From positions 1 through 40,334 of the forward strand of contig JAPHRJ010000074.1 in NCBI GenBank assembly GCA_026196045.1: 40,334 nucleotides of DNA, given 5' to 3'. Shown here in pieces: positions 9,276-18,138 of this stretch (its first letter is position 1; the number at the start of each line of letters is the position of its first letter). The notes beneath the pieces are model-generated. The model was not told the origin of the DNA, did no database searches, and was given only the letters and a program-made list of their open reading frames with translations. A program made the translations under genes and the position numbers. The stretch comes from Gammaproteobacteria bacterium (GTDB lineage Bacteria; Pseudomonadota; Gammaproteobacteria; UBA6429; Thiohalophilaceae).

Positions 9276-10454
9276 TCAATCTTTTTTAAACATATCCCGA
9301 ATGCCACGGATGGCCTGACGGGTACGGTGTTCATTCTCAATTAGTCCAAAGCGAACATAGTCATCACCATATTCACCAAAGCCAATACCGGGTGATACTG
9401 CTACCCTGGCTTCTTTTAATAACAGTTTGGAAAATTCTAAAGACCCCATTTCTTTATAACGTTCTGGAATGGGTGCCCAGACAAACATGGTGGCCTGTGG
9501 TTTTTCCACTTCCCAACCCAGGGCATTTAATCCATCACAAAGCACATCTCGACGACTCTTGTACATGTCGCAGATTTCCTGCACACATTCCTGTGGCCCT
9601 TCAAGGGCAGCAATCGCAGCCACCTGGATTGGGGTAAACATGCCGTAATCCAGATAGGATTTCATACGCGCTAAGGCGGCCACCAATGTCTCGTTTCCAC
9701 ACATAAAGCCAACGCGCCAGCCGGGCATATTGTAGCTCTTGGAGAGTGAGTAAAACTCAACAGCAATATCTTTGGCTCCAGGAATTTGCAGAATAGATGG
9801 AGCTTTGTAACCATCAAATACGATATCCGCATAAGCAATATCGTGAACCACCCAGATTTCATGTTCACGGGCGATGTTGACTACTTTCTCGAAGAAATCC
9901 AGTTCAACACACTGTGTCGTTGGATTGCCCGGGAAATTCAGTACCAGCATCTTGGGTTTGGGCCAGGAATCCTTGATCGCTTTTTCCAGTTCCTCGAAAA
10001 AATCAATACCGGGAACCAGCGGTACATGGCGAATATCGGCACCGGCAATAATAAAACCATAGGGATGAATTGGATACGCTGGATTCGGCACCAGTACCGC
10101 ATCACCCGGACCCAATGTGGCCAGCGCCAGATGGGCCAGTCCTTCTTTAGAACCGATTGTGACAATGGCTTCTGAATCAGGATCAAGGTCGACATCAAAA
10201 CGAGACTTGTACCAGTTACAGATGGCTCTTCGTAGTCGAGGGATACCGCGCGACAGTGAATACCGATGAGTATCCGGGCGCTGCGCAACTTCGACTAATT
10301 TATCCACGATATGCTGTGGCGTGGCCTGGTCCGGATTTCCCATTCCAAAATCAATAATATCTTCGCCCCGGGCGCGTGCGGCGGCCTTGAGTTCATTCAC
10401 AATATTGAACACATAGGGAGGTAGACGTTTAATTCGCTGGAAATCTTCGTTCAA
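9276..10454 (-). CDS. alaC: AlaC-type alanine/glutamate-pyruvate aminotransferase
   Basis: This 392-residue fold-type I PLP aminotransferase closely resembles AlaC (YfdZ), which makes alanine from pyruvate and glutamate. The N-terminus '[15 protein letters not shown]' and the motifs NFPGNPT (173-179), HDIAYAD (204-210) and [11 protein letters not shown] with Lys239 as Schiff-base residue support this. The start codon is a TTG at 10452-10454, preceded by AGTGGA. No in-frame ATG fits better, because upstream ATGs run into stops. It is the first gene of the alaC-hom-thrC group. The exact substrate cannot be read from sequence, and diaminopimelate aminotransferase-like activity is an alternative. 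Confidence 0.9.
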   Translation of the reverse strand: MNEDFQRIKRLPPYVFNIVNELKAAARARGEDIIDFGMGNPDQATPQHIVDKLVEVAQRPDTHRYSLSRGIPRLRRAICNWYKSRFDVDLDPDSEAIVTIGSKEGLAHLALATLGPGDAVLVPNPAYPIHPYGFIIAGADIRHVPLVPGIDFFEELEKAIKDSWPKPKMLVLNFPGNPTTQCVELDFFEKVVNIAREHEIWVVHDIAYADIVFDGYKAPSILQIPGAKDIAVEFYSLSKSYNMPGWRVGFMCGNETLVAALARMKSYLDYGMFTPIQVAAIAALEGPQECVQEICDMYKSRRDVLCDGLNALGWEVEKPQATMFVWAPIPERYKEMGSLEFSKLLLKEARVAVSPGIGFGEYGDDYVRFGLIENEHRTRQAIRGIRDMFKKD

Positions 10455-10518
10455 GGGAAATCCACTTCTATTTCATTAGGTTAATCACACGGGAGTCATC
10501 CCCCGACAAAGCTGGTAA

Positions 10519-10547
10519 CATTAACGTTTGAAGCTGCCGACTGTCAA
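10519..10547 (-). promoter_or_regulatory. Possible promoter for alaC-hom-thrC
   Basis: The minus strand carries a perfect -35 hexamer, TTGACA (plus-strand TGTCAA at 10542-10547). A weak -10 candidate, TTAATG, lies 17 bases downstream. This is the only good -35 in the divergent gap between alaC and the Mth938-domain gene. The poor -10 lowers confidence. Confidence 0.3.
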
Positions 10548-10587
10548 TAAATCTGAGGCTTTGAGACCCATTTGCTGAGAACTAGTG

Positions 10588-11004
10588 ATGAAATTTGTTG
10601 TTGAAAGCCACAAAGGCTTGCTCGTACACGGATACGACTCGGGATATATCAATCTGTCCATTCCCGGACATATTCAGACCCGCCTGCCCTATGATTCAGA
10701 AACCGGCCTCTATCAGGCCCGTCAGAGTCTGATTATATCAGCCCATGCCCTGATCAGTGACTGGGGGCCCAGTCAGATCGATGATATCTGCGCCGATCAT
10801 GTCGAAGCCATTTCCAGGCTGGATCCGGAACTGGTGCTTCTGGGGAGTGGCTGTAAAATTTGCTTTCCCAGAGCTGAACTGACGGCCCCCCTGCAAGAGG
10901 CTGGCATTGGTGTCGAGGTGATGGATACGGCGGCGGCCTGTCGGACATTTAATATCCTGGCCAGTGAAGGGCGACACGTGGTCGCCGCGCTGATGATGAT
11001 TTGA
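10588..11004 (+). CDS. Mth938-domain (DUF498/NDUFAF3-like) protein
   Basis: This 138-residue cytoplasmic protein has the pattern of the Mth938 domain family, whose eukaryotic member NDUFAF3 helps assemble respiratory complex I; the bacterial role is not settled. Supporting segments are 'VHGYDSGYINLSI' near the start, PELVLLGSGCKICFP in the middle, and the C-terminal 'GIGVEVMDTAAACRTFNIL'. The ATG at 10588 is preferred, and an adjacent GTG at 10585 would add one residue. It is transcribed away from alaC and toward rpoS, and a hairpin lies between the two convergent ends. Confidence 0.85.
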   Translation: MKFVVESHKGLLVHGYDSGYINLSIPGHIQTRLPYDSETGLYQARQSLIISAHALISDWGPSQIDDICADHVEAISRLDPELVLLGSGCKICFPRAELTAPLQEAGIGVEVMDTAAACRTFNILASEGRHVVAALMMI

Positions 11005-11013
11005 ATAAGATTT

Positions 11014-11034
11014 GCTAGAGCAGGAAGCTCTAGC
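11014..11034. terminator. Hairpin between convergent Mth938-domain gene and rpoS
   Basis: GCTAGAGC and GCTCTAGC form a perfect 8-bp stem around a 5-base loop (AGGAA). It sits 10 bases after the plus-strand stop and 19 bases beyond the rpoS stop, the expected place for a bidirectional terminator. Neither side has a strong T-run, so termination efficiency is uncertain. Confidence 0.5.
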
Positions 11035-11052
11035 TATTTGTACAATTTTTGG

Positions 11053-12093
11053 TTATTTAAACAGGGCATCTACAGAAAAGCCTTCTTTCTCCAGAATATC
11101 ACGTAATTTCTTAAGTGCTTCCAGCTGGATCTGGCGAACCCGCTCACGAGTCACACCGATGGTATTCCCCACTTCTTCCAGGGTAGACACATCATAGCCG
11201 TGCAAACCAAAACGACGTTCAACGACCTCGCGTTGCTTGTCGCTCAACTGCGCTAACCATTGTTCAATGTTGCCTTTGACATCATTGTCCTGCAGTAAGA
11301 CGACAGGGTCGACGTTATTCTCATCCGGGATGGCGTCCAGCAAAGAACTCTCCGCATCATGGCCCATGGGGCTATCGACCGAAGCAATACGCTCATTCAG
11401 GCCCAGCATGCGTTTCACATCTTCAATGGGCTTATCCAGTTTTTCTGCAATTTCTTCCGCACTGGGTTCATGATCGAGAGTCTGGGACAAATGCCGTGCA
11501 GCGCGTAAGTAAATATTAATTTCTTTTACGACATGAATGGGTAAACGGATAGTGCGGGTCTGGTTCATGATCGCCCGTTCAATGGTCTGACGTATCCACC
11601 AGGTGGCATAAGTCGAAAAACGAAAACCACGTTCAGGATCAAATTTTTCTACCGCTCGAATCAGACCAAGGTTGCCTTCTTCAATCAGATCCAGTAGTGC
11701 CAGTCCACGATTAAGATAGCGTCGCGCAATTTTTACGACCAGACGAAGGTTGGACTCGATCATTTTCTTGCGTCCAGACTCATCTCCTGAGAGAGCCTGA
11801 CGAGAATAATGTTTTTCTTCATCCGCAGTTAACAACGGAGTGAAGCCAATTTCACTTAGATAAAGCCTGGTGGCGTCCAGCTGGCCATCGGGAATATTGC
11901 CAGCAGTATATTTGACTTCCTTTTCTTTCTCTTTCTCTTTTTCTTCCTCTTCATCCTCTACATCATCATTGTCGAGTAACTCGCTATCCTCAACAATCTC
12001 ATCTGCAGGCTCTACTCTGTCTGTTACCCCATCCACCTTTGTTGACCCCTTTTTAATGTTATTGCTATTGTCCTTTTCGCCTTCTTCCATCAT
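11053..12093 (-). CDS. rpoS: RNA polymerase sigma factor RpoS (sigma-38)
   Basis: RpoS directs RNA polymerase to stationary-phase and general-stress promoters. The 346-residue protein has region 1.2 ('[21 protein letters not shown]'), region 2 with '[20 protein letters not shown]' and '[19 protein letters not shown]', region 3, and region 4 with '[19 protein letters not shown]' as the -35-binding helix-turn-helix. Location next to nlpD supports RpoS over RpoD or RpoH. The N-terminus carries an unusual acidic and lysine-rich low-complexity tract (residues 48-59). The gene starts 6 bases after the nlpD stop, and its AAAGG ribosome-binding site lies inside the last nlpD codons. In other Gammaproteobacteria the main rpoS promoter lies within nlpD. 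Confidence 0.95.
   Translation of the reverse strand: MMEEGEKDNSNNIKKGSTKVDGVTDRVEPADEIVEDSELLDNDDVEDEEEEKEKEKEKEVKYTAGNIPDGQLDATRLYLSEIGFTPLLTADEEKHYSRQALSGDESGRKKMIESNLRLVVKIARRYLNRGLALLDLIEEGNLGLIRAVEKFDPERGFRFSTYATWWIRQTIERAIMNQTRTIRLPIHVVKEINIYLRAARHLSQTLDHEPSAEEIAEKLDKPIEDVKRMLGLNERIASVDSPMGHDAESSLLDAIPDENNVDPVVLLQDNDVKGNIEQWLAQLSDKQREVVERRFGLHGYDVSTLEEVGNTIGVTRERVRQIQLEALKKLRDILEKEGFSVDALFK
11917..11952 (-). repeat. Hexanucleotide-type low-complexity tract in rpoS
   Basis: The minus strand repeats GAGAAA-like hexamers, coding alternating Glu-Lys after a run of Glu, at RpoS residues 48-59. Repeats in steps of six bases can expand or contract without breaking the reading frame. Confidence 0.7.
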
Positions 12094-12099
12094 ACGTAT

Positions 12100-12888
12100 T
12101 CAGCCTTTATAACTGTTTTTTGGTAAGTACTTCATCGGATTTGAAGGTTTCCCATTCCGTCTGATTTCAAAATGTAACATTGGTTTATCCGTATCTGTAC
12201 TACCCATATCGGCAATTTTTTGACCAAACTTAACCTTTTCGTTTTCTTTTACATGTATTTCCTGGTTATGTGCATAGGCACTAAAATAGGTCTCATTATG
12301 TTTGATGATGATTAAGTTTCCATAGCCGCGCAGGCCATTGCCACTATACACCACCACGCCACTGGCTGCGGCACGAACAGGCTGACCCATTTTGCCAGCA
12401 ATATCCAGACCTTTTTTACCCGGATCGGTAGCCGAATAATGGCTAATGATTTTTCCCTTAGTTGGCCAGTGCCATTTTACTTTTTGTCGTATTGTTGTTT
12501 TAACCGCAGTTGCTTTGGTGTGACCCGCAACAGCTGATTTATTATTTATGCGTTTGCTCACATTAAATTGTGGAGCTGTTGCCTTTTTTTCTGTTTTTTC
12601 CTCTGACCATTCACCCTGTTTTTTATATAGCTTTATTCTTTGTTTAGGATAAATCGTATAGGGTGCCGGAATTTTATTCCACTGTGCCAGTTTTCTGAAA
12701 TCATAACCATATTGCCATGCAATGGAATACAGGGTTTCACTTTTACGAACCACATGTACCACACTTTTATTGTTACTGGAATAGCGGCCCTCTCCATAAG
12801 CCACAAAGCGGCTACTACTGCAGGCTGAGAGAATTAACCCTGCAATCATCAAAAACGCAGCCAGTTGTAATCTGCTGCGTAAAGCCAT
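12100..12888 (-). CDS. nlpD: NlpD-like lipoprotein, LysM plus degenerate M23 domain
   Basis: NlpD is an outer-membrane lipoprotein that activates the amidase AmiC during cell separation. The 262-residue protein has a lipoprotein signal ending LILSAC (Cys23), a LysM peptidoglycan-binding motif at about 44-87 ('VHVVRKSETLYSIAW'), a linker, and an M23/LytM domain from about 140. The M23 metal ligands are degenerate: the first HxxxD site reads KKGLD and the HxH site reads MLH, so it should be non-catalytic, as expected of an activator. The ATG overlaps the yqaA stop by one base (TAATG). It belongs to surE-pcm-yqaA-nlpD-rpoS. Confidence 0.93.
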   Translation of the reverse strand: MALRSRLQLAAFLMIAGLILSACSSSRFVAYGEGRYSSNNKSVVHVVRKSETLYSIAWQYGYDFRKLAQWNKIPAPYTIYPKQRIKLYKKQGEWSEEKTEKKATAPQFNVSKRINNKSAVAGHTKATAVKTTIRQKVKWHWPTKGKIISHYSATDPGKKGLDIAGKMGQPVRAAASGVVVYSGNGLRGYGNLIIIKHNETYFSAYAHNQEIHVKENEKVKFGQKIADMGSTDTDKPMLHFEIRRNGKPSNPMKYLPKNSYKG

Positions 12889-13466
12889 TAATTCCTCAAC
12901 GTAAAATAAGCAATAATCACAGCCACCACCATGATCCAGCCAATGCGATCAATATAGCGACGCAGTGCTTTTTCCATCTTTTCTCCACCCCAGACCATTA
13001 AACCCGAGACCAGATAAAAACGTGCCCCCCTACCAACTAATGACGCCAGTACAAAGGGAAAAAAACTCATGCTCATCACGCCAGCGGTGATGGTAAAAAC
13101 TTTGTAAGGAATAGGAGAAAAGCCTGCCAGCAGTACAACCCAGATTCCCCATTCGTTAAACCAGGATTTGGCAAGGGTGAATTTCTCATCATAACCAGCG
13201 GATAGAATCAGGGGCTCAATAAGTTCAAAGGCAAACAGTCCAATCGCATAACCGGCCATTCCACCGACAACGGATGCCAGAGTCGTAATCGTTGCGTAGT
13301 ACCAGGCACTTTTGGGTTTGGCCAGCGACATCGGTGCCAGCATGACATCGGGAGGAATAGGAAAGAATGAGGACTCAGCAAAACTTAACCCCACTAAATA
13401 ATAAGGTGCCAGTCTGTGCTCCACCCAGCGCATAACCATATCAAACATACGAGAAAAGAGGTTCAC
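12888..13466 (-). CDS. yqaA: YqaA/DedA-like inner-membrane protein
   Basis: This membrane protein of 192 residues belongs to the SNARE-associated/DedA-related family; relatives are implicated in membrane homeostasis and lipid scrambling. Typical features are '[19 protein letters not shown]', a glycine-rich segment '[15 protein letters not shown]', '[18 protein letters not shown]' and a final transmembrane helix near the C-terminus. The start is placed at the GTG at 13464-13466 because it overlaps the pcm stop as GTGA and has a GGAG site 7 bases upstream. The open frame extends to 13505 inside pcm but lacks a comparable start signal. Translation is probably coupled to pcm. Confidence 0.85.
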   Translation of the reverse strand: MNLFSRMFDMVMRWVEHRLAPYYLVGLSFAESSFFPIPPDVMLAPMSLAKPKSAWYYATITTLASVVGGMAGYAIGLFAFELIEPLILSAGYDEKFTLAKSWFNEWGIWVVLLAGFSPIPYKVFTITAGVMSMSFFPFVLASLVGRGARFYLVSGLMVWGGEKMEKALRRYIDRIGWIMVVAVIIAYFTLRN

Positions 13467-14128
13467 TTTAGTTCTCCTTTGACCAGAGGGACAAAACTGA
13501 CCCAATCCAGCATGGTTTCTTCAAAATTCTCTCCTCGTCGGACAATCAGACGTAAGCGCTGTTCACCACTGGGACCACTGGGGATTACCAGACGCCCTCC
13601 ATCAGCCAGTTGCTGCAATAACTCTTCGGGAACCTGCTCCGGGGCAGCCGTTACAATAATTCCATCATAAGTACTGAACTGTTTCCAGCCCCAGTTCCCA
13701 TCTCCACGACTGAAACTGACATTTCGCAGGTTCAATTCACGTAAACGTATGCGGGCTTTATCCTGCAACTCCGTGATTCGTTCAACCGTAAACACGGAAT
13801 CAACCAGTTGCGCAAGAACAGCCGTCTGGTAGCCTGAGCCTGTGCCAATTTCCAGCACTTTCAGCCGCTCTCCTGCTGCCAGCAGCACTTCGGTCATTCG
13901 TGCCACGATATACGGTTGTGAAATTGTCTGGCCATAGCCAATCGGCAAGGCCGTGTCTTCATAAGCTCGGCTGGCCAGGGCTTCATCAACAAAAATATGG
14001 CGAGGTGTAGTACGCATCACTCCCAGGACCTGTTCATCCTGGATACCTTCCTGTTGCAAACGATAAACCAGTCGATCCCGTGTTCGTTGTGAAGTCATAC
14101 CAATACCGGCGTGAGTCTGGCTCTGCAT
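13463..14128 (-). CDS. pcm: Protein-L-isoaspartate O-methyltransferase
   Basis: Pcm methylates isoaspartyl residues in aged proteins with S-adenosylmethionine, starting their repair. At 221 residues it has the usual length. It shows the SAM-binding '[18 protein letters not shown]', the upstream '[19 protein letters not shown]' segment characteristic of the family and '[20 protein letters not shown]' as the post-motif. The ATG follows the surE TAG with no gap and has a GAGGA site. The pairing with surE and proximity to rpoS is the classic stationary-phase survival arrangement. Confidence 0.96.
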   Translation of the reverse strand: MQSQTHAGIGMTSQRTRDRLVYRLQQEGIQDEQVLGVMRTTPRHIFVDEALASRAYEDTALPIGYGQTISQPYIVARMTEVLLAAGERLKVLEIGTGSGYQTAVLAQLVDSVFTVERITELQDKARIRLRELNLRNVSFSRGDGNWGWKQFSTYDGIIVTAAPEQVPEELLQQLADGGRLVIPSGPSGEQRLRLIVRRGENFEETMLDWVSFVPLVKGELK

Positions 14129-14875
14129 CTAAATATCCTCAAGCCAGCTCGTTAATTGGGCCACGCTGTTATGGCGGGTCAAATCCACCTGAATCGGTGT
14201 CACTGACACAAAGCCATTTCGGACGGCATAGAAGTCAGTGCCGGCACCGGCATCCTGTTCCGCACCCGCTGGCCCTACCCAGTAGATATCTCGACCACGG
14301 GGATCTTTGTCTTTAATAACCGACTCAGCTTTATGTCGATGTCCAAGGCGTGTGGCCTGAAAACCTTTCAGCTCATCCCAGGGTAAATCGGGGACATTAA
14401 TATTAAGAATGGAATCATTTGCCAGCGGTTCCTGGCCCAGTCGTTCGACGAACTGTTTTGCCACCATCATGGCGGTATCAAAATGCTGAAAATCACTACC
14501 CGCAAGCGAAATGGCAATAGCGGGAAATCCTAAAAACCGCCCTTCCATCGCGGCGGCAACGGTACCTGAATACAGTACATCATCACCCATATTGGCACCG
14601 GCATTAATACCGGAGATCACCATATCCGGCTCTTTTTCAAGCAGGCCCGTGATCGCTAAATGGACACAGTCGGTTGGCGTGCCGTCTACTCGGATAAAAC
14701 CATTAGAGGAAGTTCTTGCGCGAATGGGTAATTCCAGAGTCAGAGAGTTACTCGCTCCGCTCCGGTCGCGTTCAGGGGCCACAACAGTGACCTGCGCTAA
14801 TTCACATATGCCACGAGCCAGTGCAATTATGCCTGGAGCCTCGTAACCATCGTCATTACTTATTAGTATGTGCAT
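14129..14875 (-). CDS. surE: 5'/3'-nucleotidase SurE
   Basis: SurE dephosphorylates nucleoside monophosphates and supports stationary-phase survival. The 248-residue protein opens [15 protein letters not shown], whose Asp8 and Asp9 are metal ligands, and contains [15 protein letters not shown] and '[20 protein letters not shown]', both family hallmarks. The ATG at 14873-14875 is the natural start. It leads the surE-pcm-yqaA-nlpD-rpoS series. In many relatives truD lies directly upstream; here four unrelated genes intervene. The 188-base divergent gap to the Smr-domain gene must hold promoters for both, but none is convincing by eye. Confidence 0.96.
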   Translation of the reverse strand: MHILISNDDGYEAPGIIALARGICELAQVTVVAPERDRSGASNSLTLELPIRARTSSNGFIRVDGTPTDCVHLAITGLLEKEPDMVISGINAGANMGDDVLYSGTVAAAMEGRFLGFPAIAISLAGSDFQHFDTAMMVAKQFVERLGQEPLANDSILNINVPDLPWDELKGFQATRLGHRHKAESVIKDKDPRGRDIYWVGPAGAEQDAGAGTDFYAVRNGFVSVTPIQVDLTRHNSVAQLTSWLEDI

Positions 14876-15063
14876 ACCGTATTGAATTGCCTGGAAACAT
14901 TCTGCTTACATTTTATTTAATAATCAAAGCAGGCAAGGATATTACTATACTCGAAAATATGGAACAGGCACACTGTTTAATGCAGATTCAACGCAATTCA
15001 TTTTTGCTTCCGAATAACAAGTCAGTCATGATAAGCCACTGAGTTCATTCACTTAAAAGCGCC

Positions 15064-15615
15064 ATGGGCAAAGACAGAAAAATCTCTGATGATGATAAGG
15101 CACTGTTTAGAAATAGTGTTGCTGACGCTCGTCGCCTGAAGCCTGAACCACGCATTCAGAAAGAAAAAAAACGTCCTCCTCCACGCCCGCTGCAACGGGA
15201 AAAAGACGAGCAGCAGGTACTCGAAGATATGTTTTCTGATCCGGTAGATATGGCTGATGTCGAAACGGGAGAAGAATTACTTTTTGTACGCACAGGCATT
15301 CAGCAACGTGTAATGCGGAAACTCCGACGCGGTGAGTTCGCACTGGAAGCCGAACTGGACTTACACGGTCAGACCAAACTGGAAGCACGACAGGCAATTA
15401 TTGATTTTGCTCACTTCTGCCGCCAGCACAATCTGCGTTGTGTACGAATTATTCATGGAAAGGGACATGGCTCAATAGGAAAGCAGCCCGTCCTGAAACA
15501 GTATGTTAATCACTGGTTGAGACAACGGGATGATATTCTGGCCTTTTGTTCAGCCCGCCAGGTTGATGGTGGTACCGGCGCTATTTATGTATTACTGAAA
15601 ACAGGCAACTACTGA
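15064..15615 (+). CDS. Smr-domain protein
   Basis: The 183-residue protein has a charged N-terminal half rich in Lys, Arg and Pro and a C-terminal Smr domain from about residue 95. The domain shows ELDLHGQTKLEA, 'CVRIIHGKGHGS' and GGTGAIYVLLK, the motifs of this nuclease-related fold. Stand-alone Smr proteins such as E. coli SmrA and SmrB act as endonucleases, SmrB on mRNA at collided ribosomes; which one this resembles cannot be decided here. It is divergent from surE and followed by a strong terminator. Confidence 0.88.
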   Translation: MGKDRKISDDDKALFRNSVADARRLKPEPRIQKEKKRPPPRPLQREKDEQQVLEDMFSDPVDMADVETGEELLFVRTGIQQRVMRKLRRGEFALEAELDLHGQTKLEARQAIIDFAHFCRQHNLRCVRIIHGKGHGSIGKQPVLKQYVNHWLRQRDDILAFCSARQVDGGTGAIYVLLKTGNY

Positions 15616-15651
15616 AATAATATTACTGAAGTTTTTCCGTTGCTAGAAATC

Positions 15652-15686
15652 AATACCGGGGTAATAAAATTACCCCGGTATTTTTT
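15652..15686 (+). terminator. Strong rho-independent terminator
   Basis: A perfect 14-bp stem (AATACCGGGGTAAT pairing with ATTACCCCGGTATT) around a 3-base AAA loop is followed by a T-run ending at 15686. It ends the Smr-domain transcript. It lies just beyond the stop of the convergent ExeA-like gene but lacks a T-run on that strand. Confidence 0.9.
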
Positions 15687-15690
15687 AGGT

Positions 15691-17847
15691 TTATTTTTTG
15701 CAATTCGACAGAAATACTGCGGTTGGACCATTACAGGGATTTGACGAAAAACCATCATCTTTACCCTGTGACATTCCTGGTTTTGAGTTGGACTCAGCCT
15801 GAGTATCAGCTGATTTTACAATCTGCAGTTTTACTGGGGCTTGTTGTTCAGCTTCCGCTATAACCTGACTGCTTTTTCCCTCTTTCAGGTGAGTCACATA
15901 TTGAGCCTGCGCTTCAATCATTGCCACTTTTGAAGCCAGCTCTCTCTCAACGTCTTTTATCCTGGCCGAGGCTGCCATGGCATCCTGTTTAAACCGCGCA
16001 ATACTTCGTGAAAGCGTATTAATTTGAGCCTGATGTTTGACGTTCAAAGCTTTCTCTTCAATAAGCTGTACACTTTGTATTTCAAGCCGAGTCTGTAATT
16101 CAACAGCCAGCAATTTTTCTTCTGCTTTTGCTGCCGCCAGTGTGGCAGTACGTTCACGTTGTAGAGCATTTAATTCTGCCAATGCCGTATCACGTTCACG
16201 CGTTAAAGCTTCGAGCTGTTCACGCGTACTGGCTTCCAGCATCTGTATTCGTTGTTCAAGCTCAGTAGCAGCGACCTGAGCCGGTTCATCTGTCCCACCG
16301 GAAAACACAGTAACACCCACGACCGCTATGGATAGTAATAGCCCCAGGGCAAAACCAGCTGCACCAATACGAACGTTTCCACGATGTTCAGTAACGGCTG
16401 AACCAGCCAGCAATTCTTCAGAAATGCTGAAATCTTCGAGTTCAAGAACAATCTCTTCTGCTTTTGTTTTTTTATTACCTTTTTCCTTTATAACAGCAGA
16501 ATCCGCTGTCATTTCAACTTGCTCAGTTTCTTGCTCTTCCGTAGCAAAAACGATCTCATCTATCATTTCAATTTCAGCAGTGCTTTCTTGCCGAGTAGCT
16601 TCCTGCTTATCATTGGTAGTCGCCTGGTCAGGTTCAGCTATGACAGGCTCAACGACATTACCGGTACTTTCTGTTTCATCCTGAATGGATTCAGCAATTC
16701 CACTTTGATTCAAATCCATTGTATTTAATGATTCTGCTTTTTCATGAATAACATTAGCGCTAGCGCTACCACTTTCTATCTCTGGCTGTTTTTCTGGCTC
16801 TACATTTTCTGATACCACAGTACTGGAAACCAGTTGAATAGCTGGCTTTGCTGAACTGTGACTACCAGCAGCCACTGCTGTCTGACGTGCCTGTTGCGAA
16901 TGTAAGGCTGCCATCACCTGTTTTTTATTTTCTTCCAGACTACTCAGGTTAACCGCTTTTGCTTCAATTTCTTCTTCTCGTAAAAGTTTATCAACATATT
17001 CAGATGTCGTTTCTTCATTTAGTTCTTCATACTTGGGTAACATCCCTTGAGTTTCGCGCTCTTTAATAACATCAATAATAATGCTGGCGTCAATGGTTTT
17101 TGTTTGTTCTGCATAACCATAAACCATCGCGGTGTCACACAACATATTTATGAGGCGTGGTATCCCTTTACTATGTTGATAAATCAGGCTGCATGCGGCT
17201 GTATTAAAAATGCCAGGGTTGGCACCCGCCACTTTTAAACGATGCTGAATATAGGCGCAGGTTTCTGTCGCATCAAGAGGTGCCAGACTGTAATCAACTG
17301 AAATGCGTTGAGCAAACTGTTTTAAATCTGGGCGATGCAGGTTTTCCAGTAACTTTGGTTGACCAACCAGGATAATTTGTAAGAGTTGATCTTTTTCAGA
17401 ATTGATATTTGAAAGCATGCGCAATTCTTCTAATGTCTGAGGAGACATATTTTGCGCTTCATCAACAATCAGAACCGTATGTTTATTATTTGCATATTGT
17501 TCGATCAAAAAATCAGAAAAAGTCTGATATAACTCTGTTTTAGTTTTACCGGAAAACTCAAGATCATAGGCAAGAAGAATCCAGGTTAGCAGCTCATCAA
17601 AAGACTCATGAGTATTAGATAGCAAACCAACATTAATTTCATCTTCAAATAGATTAAGTATATACCGTATTAATGTCGTTTTACCCGCACCCGCCTGACC
17701 ACTAACGACACAGAAACCTGCCTGGTTCAAAATGCCGTACTCCAGCAGCGTCAACGCCATTTTGTGCTTTCTACTCAGATAGAGATAATCTGGATCTGGT
17801 AATAATGAAAATGGTTTTTCTTTTAGTCCATAGAATGACTCATACAT
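15691..17847 (-). CDS. ExeA/GspA-like AAA ATPase with transmembrane and periplasmic coiled-coil region
   Basis: This 718-residue protein is read from the ATG at 17845-17847, which has a strong GGAGAGGAAG site directly upstream; the open frame runs on to 17904. Residues 1-275 form an AAA ATPase of the ExeA/GspA/PEP-CTERM-ATPase kind: 'YESFYGLKEKPFSLLPDP' at the start, Walker A GQAGAGKTT at 50-58 and Walker B HTVLIVDEAQN at 123-133. An acidic linker (about 276-490) leads to one transmembrane helix (about 495-516), a long predicted coiled coil (about 524-665) and a C-terminal tail with Cys705 and Cys716 (CNGPTAVFLSNC). ExeA-type proteins help secretin or envelope machines cross peptidoglycan, but no such machine or exosortase gene is next to it. 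Its partner is unknown. Confidence 0.85.
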   Translation of the reverse strand: MYESFYGLKEKPFSLLPDPDYLYLSRKHKMALTLLEYGILNQAGFCVVSGQAGAGKTTLIRYILNLFEDEINVGLLSNTHESFDELLTWILLAYDLEFSGKTKTELYQTFSDFLIEQYANNKHTVLIVDEAQNMSPQTLEELRMLSNINSEKDQLLQIILVGQPKLLENLHRPDLKQFAQRISVDYSLAPLDATETCAYIQHRLKVAGANPGIFNTAACSLIYQHSKGIPRLINMLCDTAMVYGYAEQTKTIDASIIIDVIKERETQGMLPKYEELNEETTSEYVDKLLREEEIEAKAVNLSSLEENKKQVMAALHSQQARQTAVAAGSHSSAKPAIQLVSSTVVSENVEPEKQPEIESGSASANVIHEKAESLNTMDLNQSGIAESIQDETESTGNVVEPVIAEPDQATTNDKQEATRQESTAEIEMIDEIVFATEEQETEQVEMTADSAVIKEKGNKKTKAEEIVLELEDFSISEELLAGSAVTEHRGNVRIGAAGFALGLLLSIAVVGVTVFSGGTDEPAQVAATELEQRIQMLEASTREQLEALTRERDTALAELNALQRERTATLAAAKAEEKLLAVELQTRLEIQSVQLIEEKALNVKHQAQINTLSRSIARFKQDAMAASARIKDVERELASKVAMIEAQAQYVTHLKEGKSSQVIAEAEQQAPVKLQIVKSADTQAESNSKPGMSQGKDDGFSSNPCNGPTAVFLSNCKK

Positions 17848-18075
17848 CTTCCTCTCCCAATCTTGCTTTTTTTTAATTCTCACTGCTGAATATGAACCCG
17901 TCATATCTCTTCCGGCAGTACTACAAGAATCCTGTAATGATTGCTTTGTATATTAATATTTAATTATATTTTTATATCGCTTTTGCAGCGTGAAAATACA
18001 GGATAGCATTTTTTAGGAAAAGTAAACGTGGTCAGTTCGTTTTAATTAGGCAAATTAGGTCGATAGTTATAGAAT

Positions 18076-18105
18076 TTGACCTCAATACAGACTGATAAAT
18101 AACAC
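18076..18105 (+). promoter_or_regulatory. Possible promoter for the quinone oxidoreductase gene
   Basis: TTGACC at 18076-18081 matches the -35 consensus in five of six positions. A weak -10 candidate, TAACAC, begins at 18100 after 18 bases. The rest of the divergent gap 17848-18138 is AT-rich and shows nothing else convincing. Confidence 0.3.
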
Positions 18106-18138
18106 TATTCTTAAGGATTCAACAGGAAACGAAACATA

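Noticed and set aside
9263-9340. Upstream extension of homoserine dehydrogenase
   Set aside because: It would overlap the alaC coding end and has no start signal, whereas the GTG at 9262 has a GAGGGG site and the expected N-terminus.
10455-10584. Threonine-type attenuator leader upstream of alaC-hom-thrC
   Set aside because: No short leader frame rich in Thr or Ile codons and no terminator/antiterminator hairpin pair is seen.
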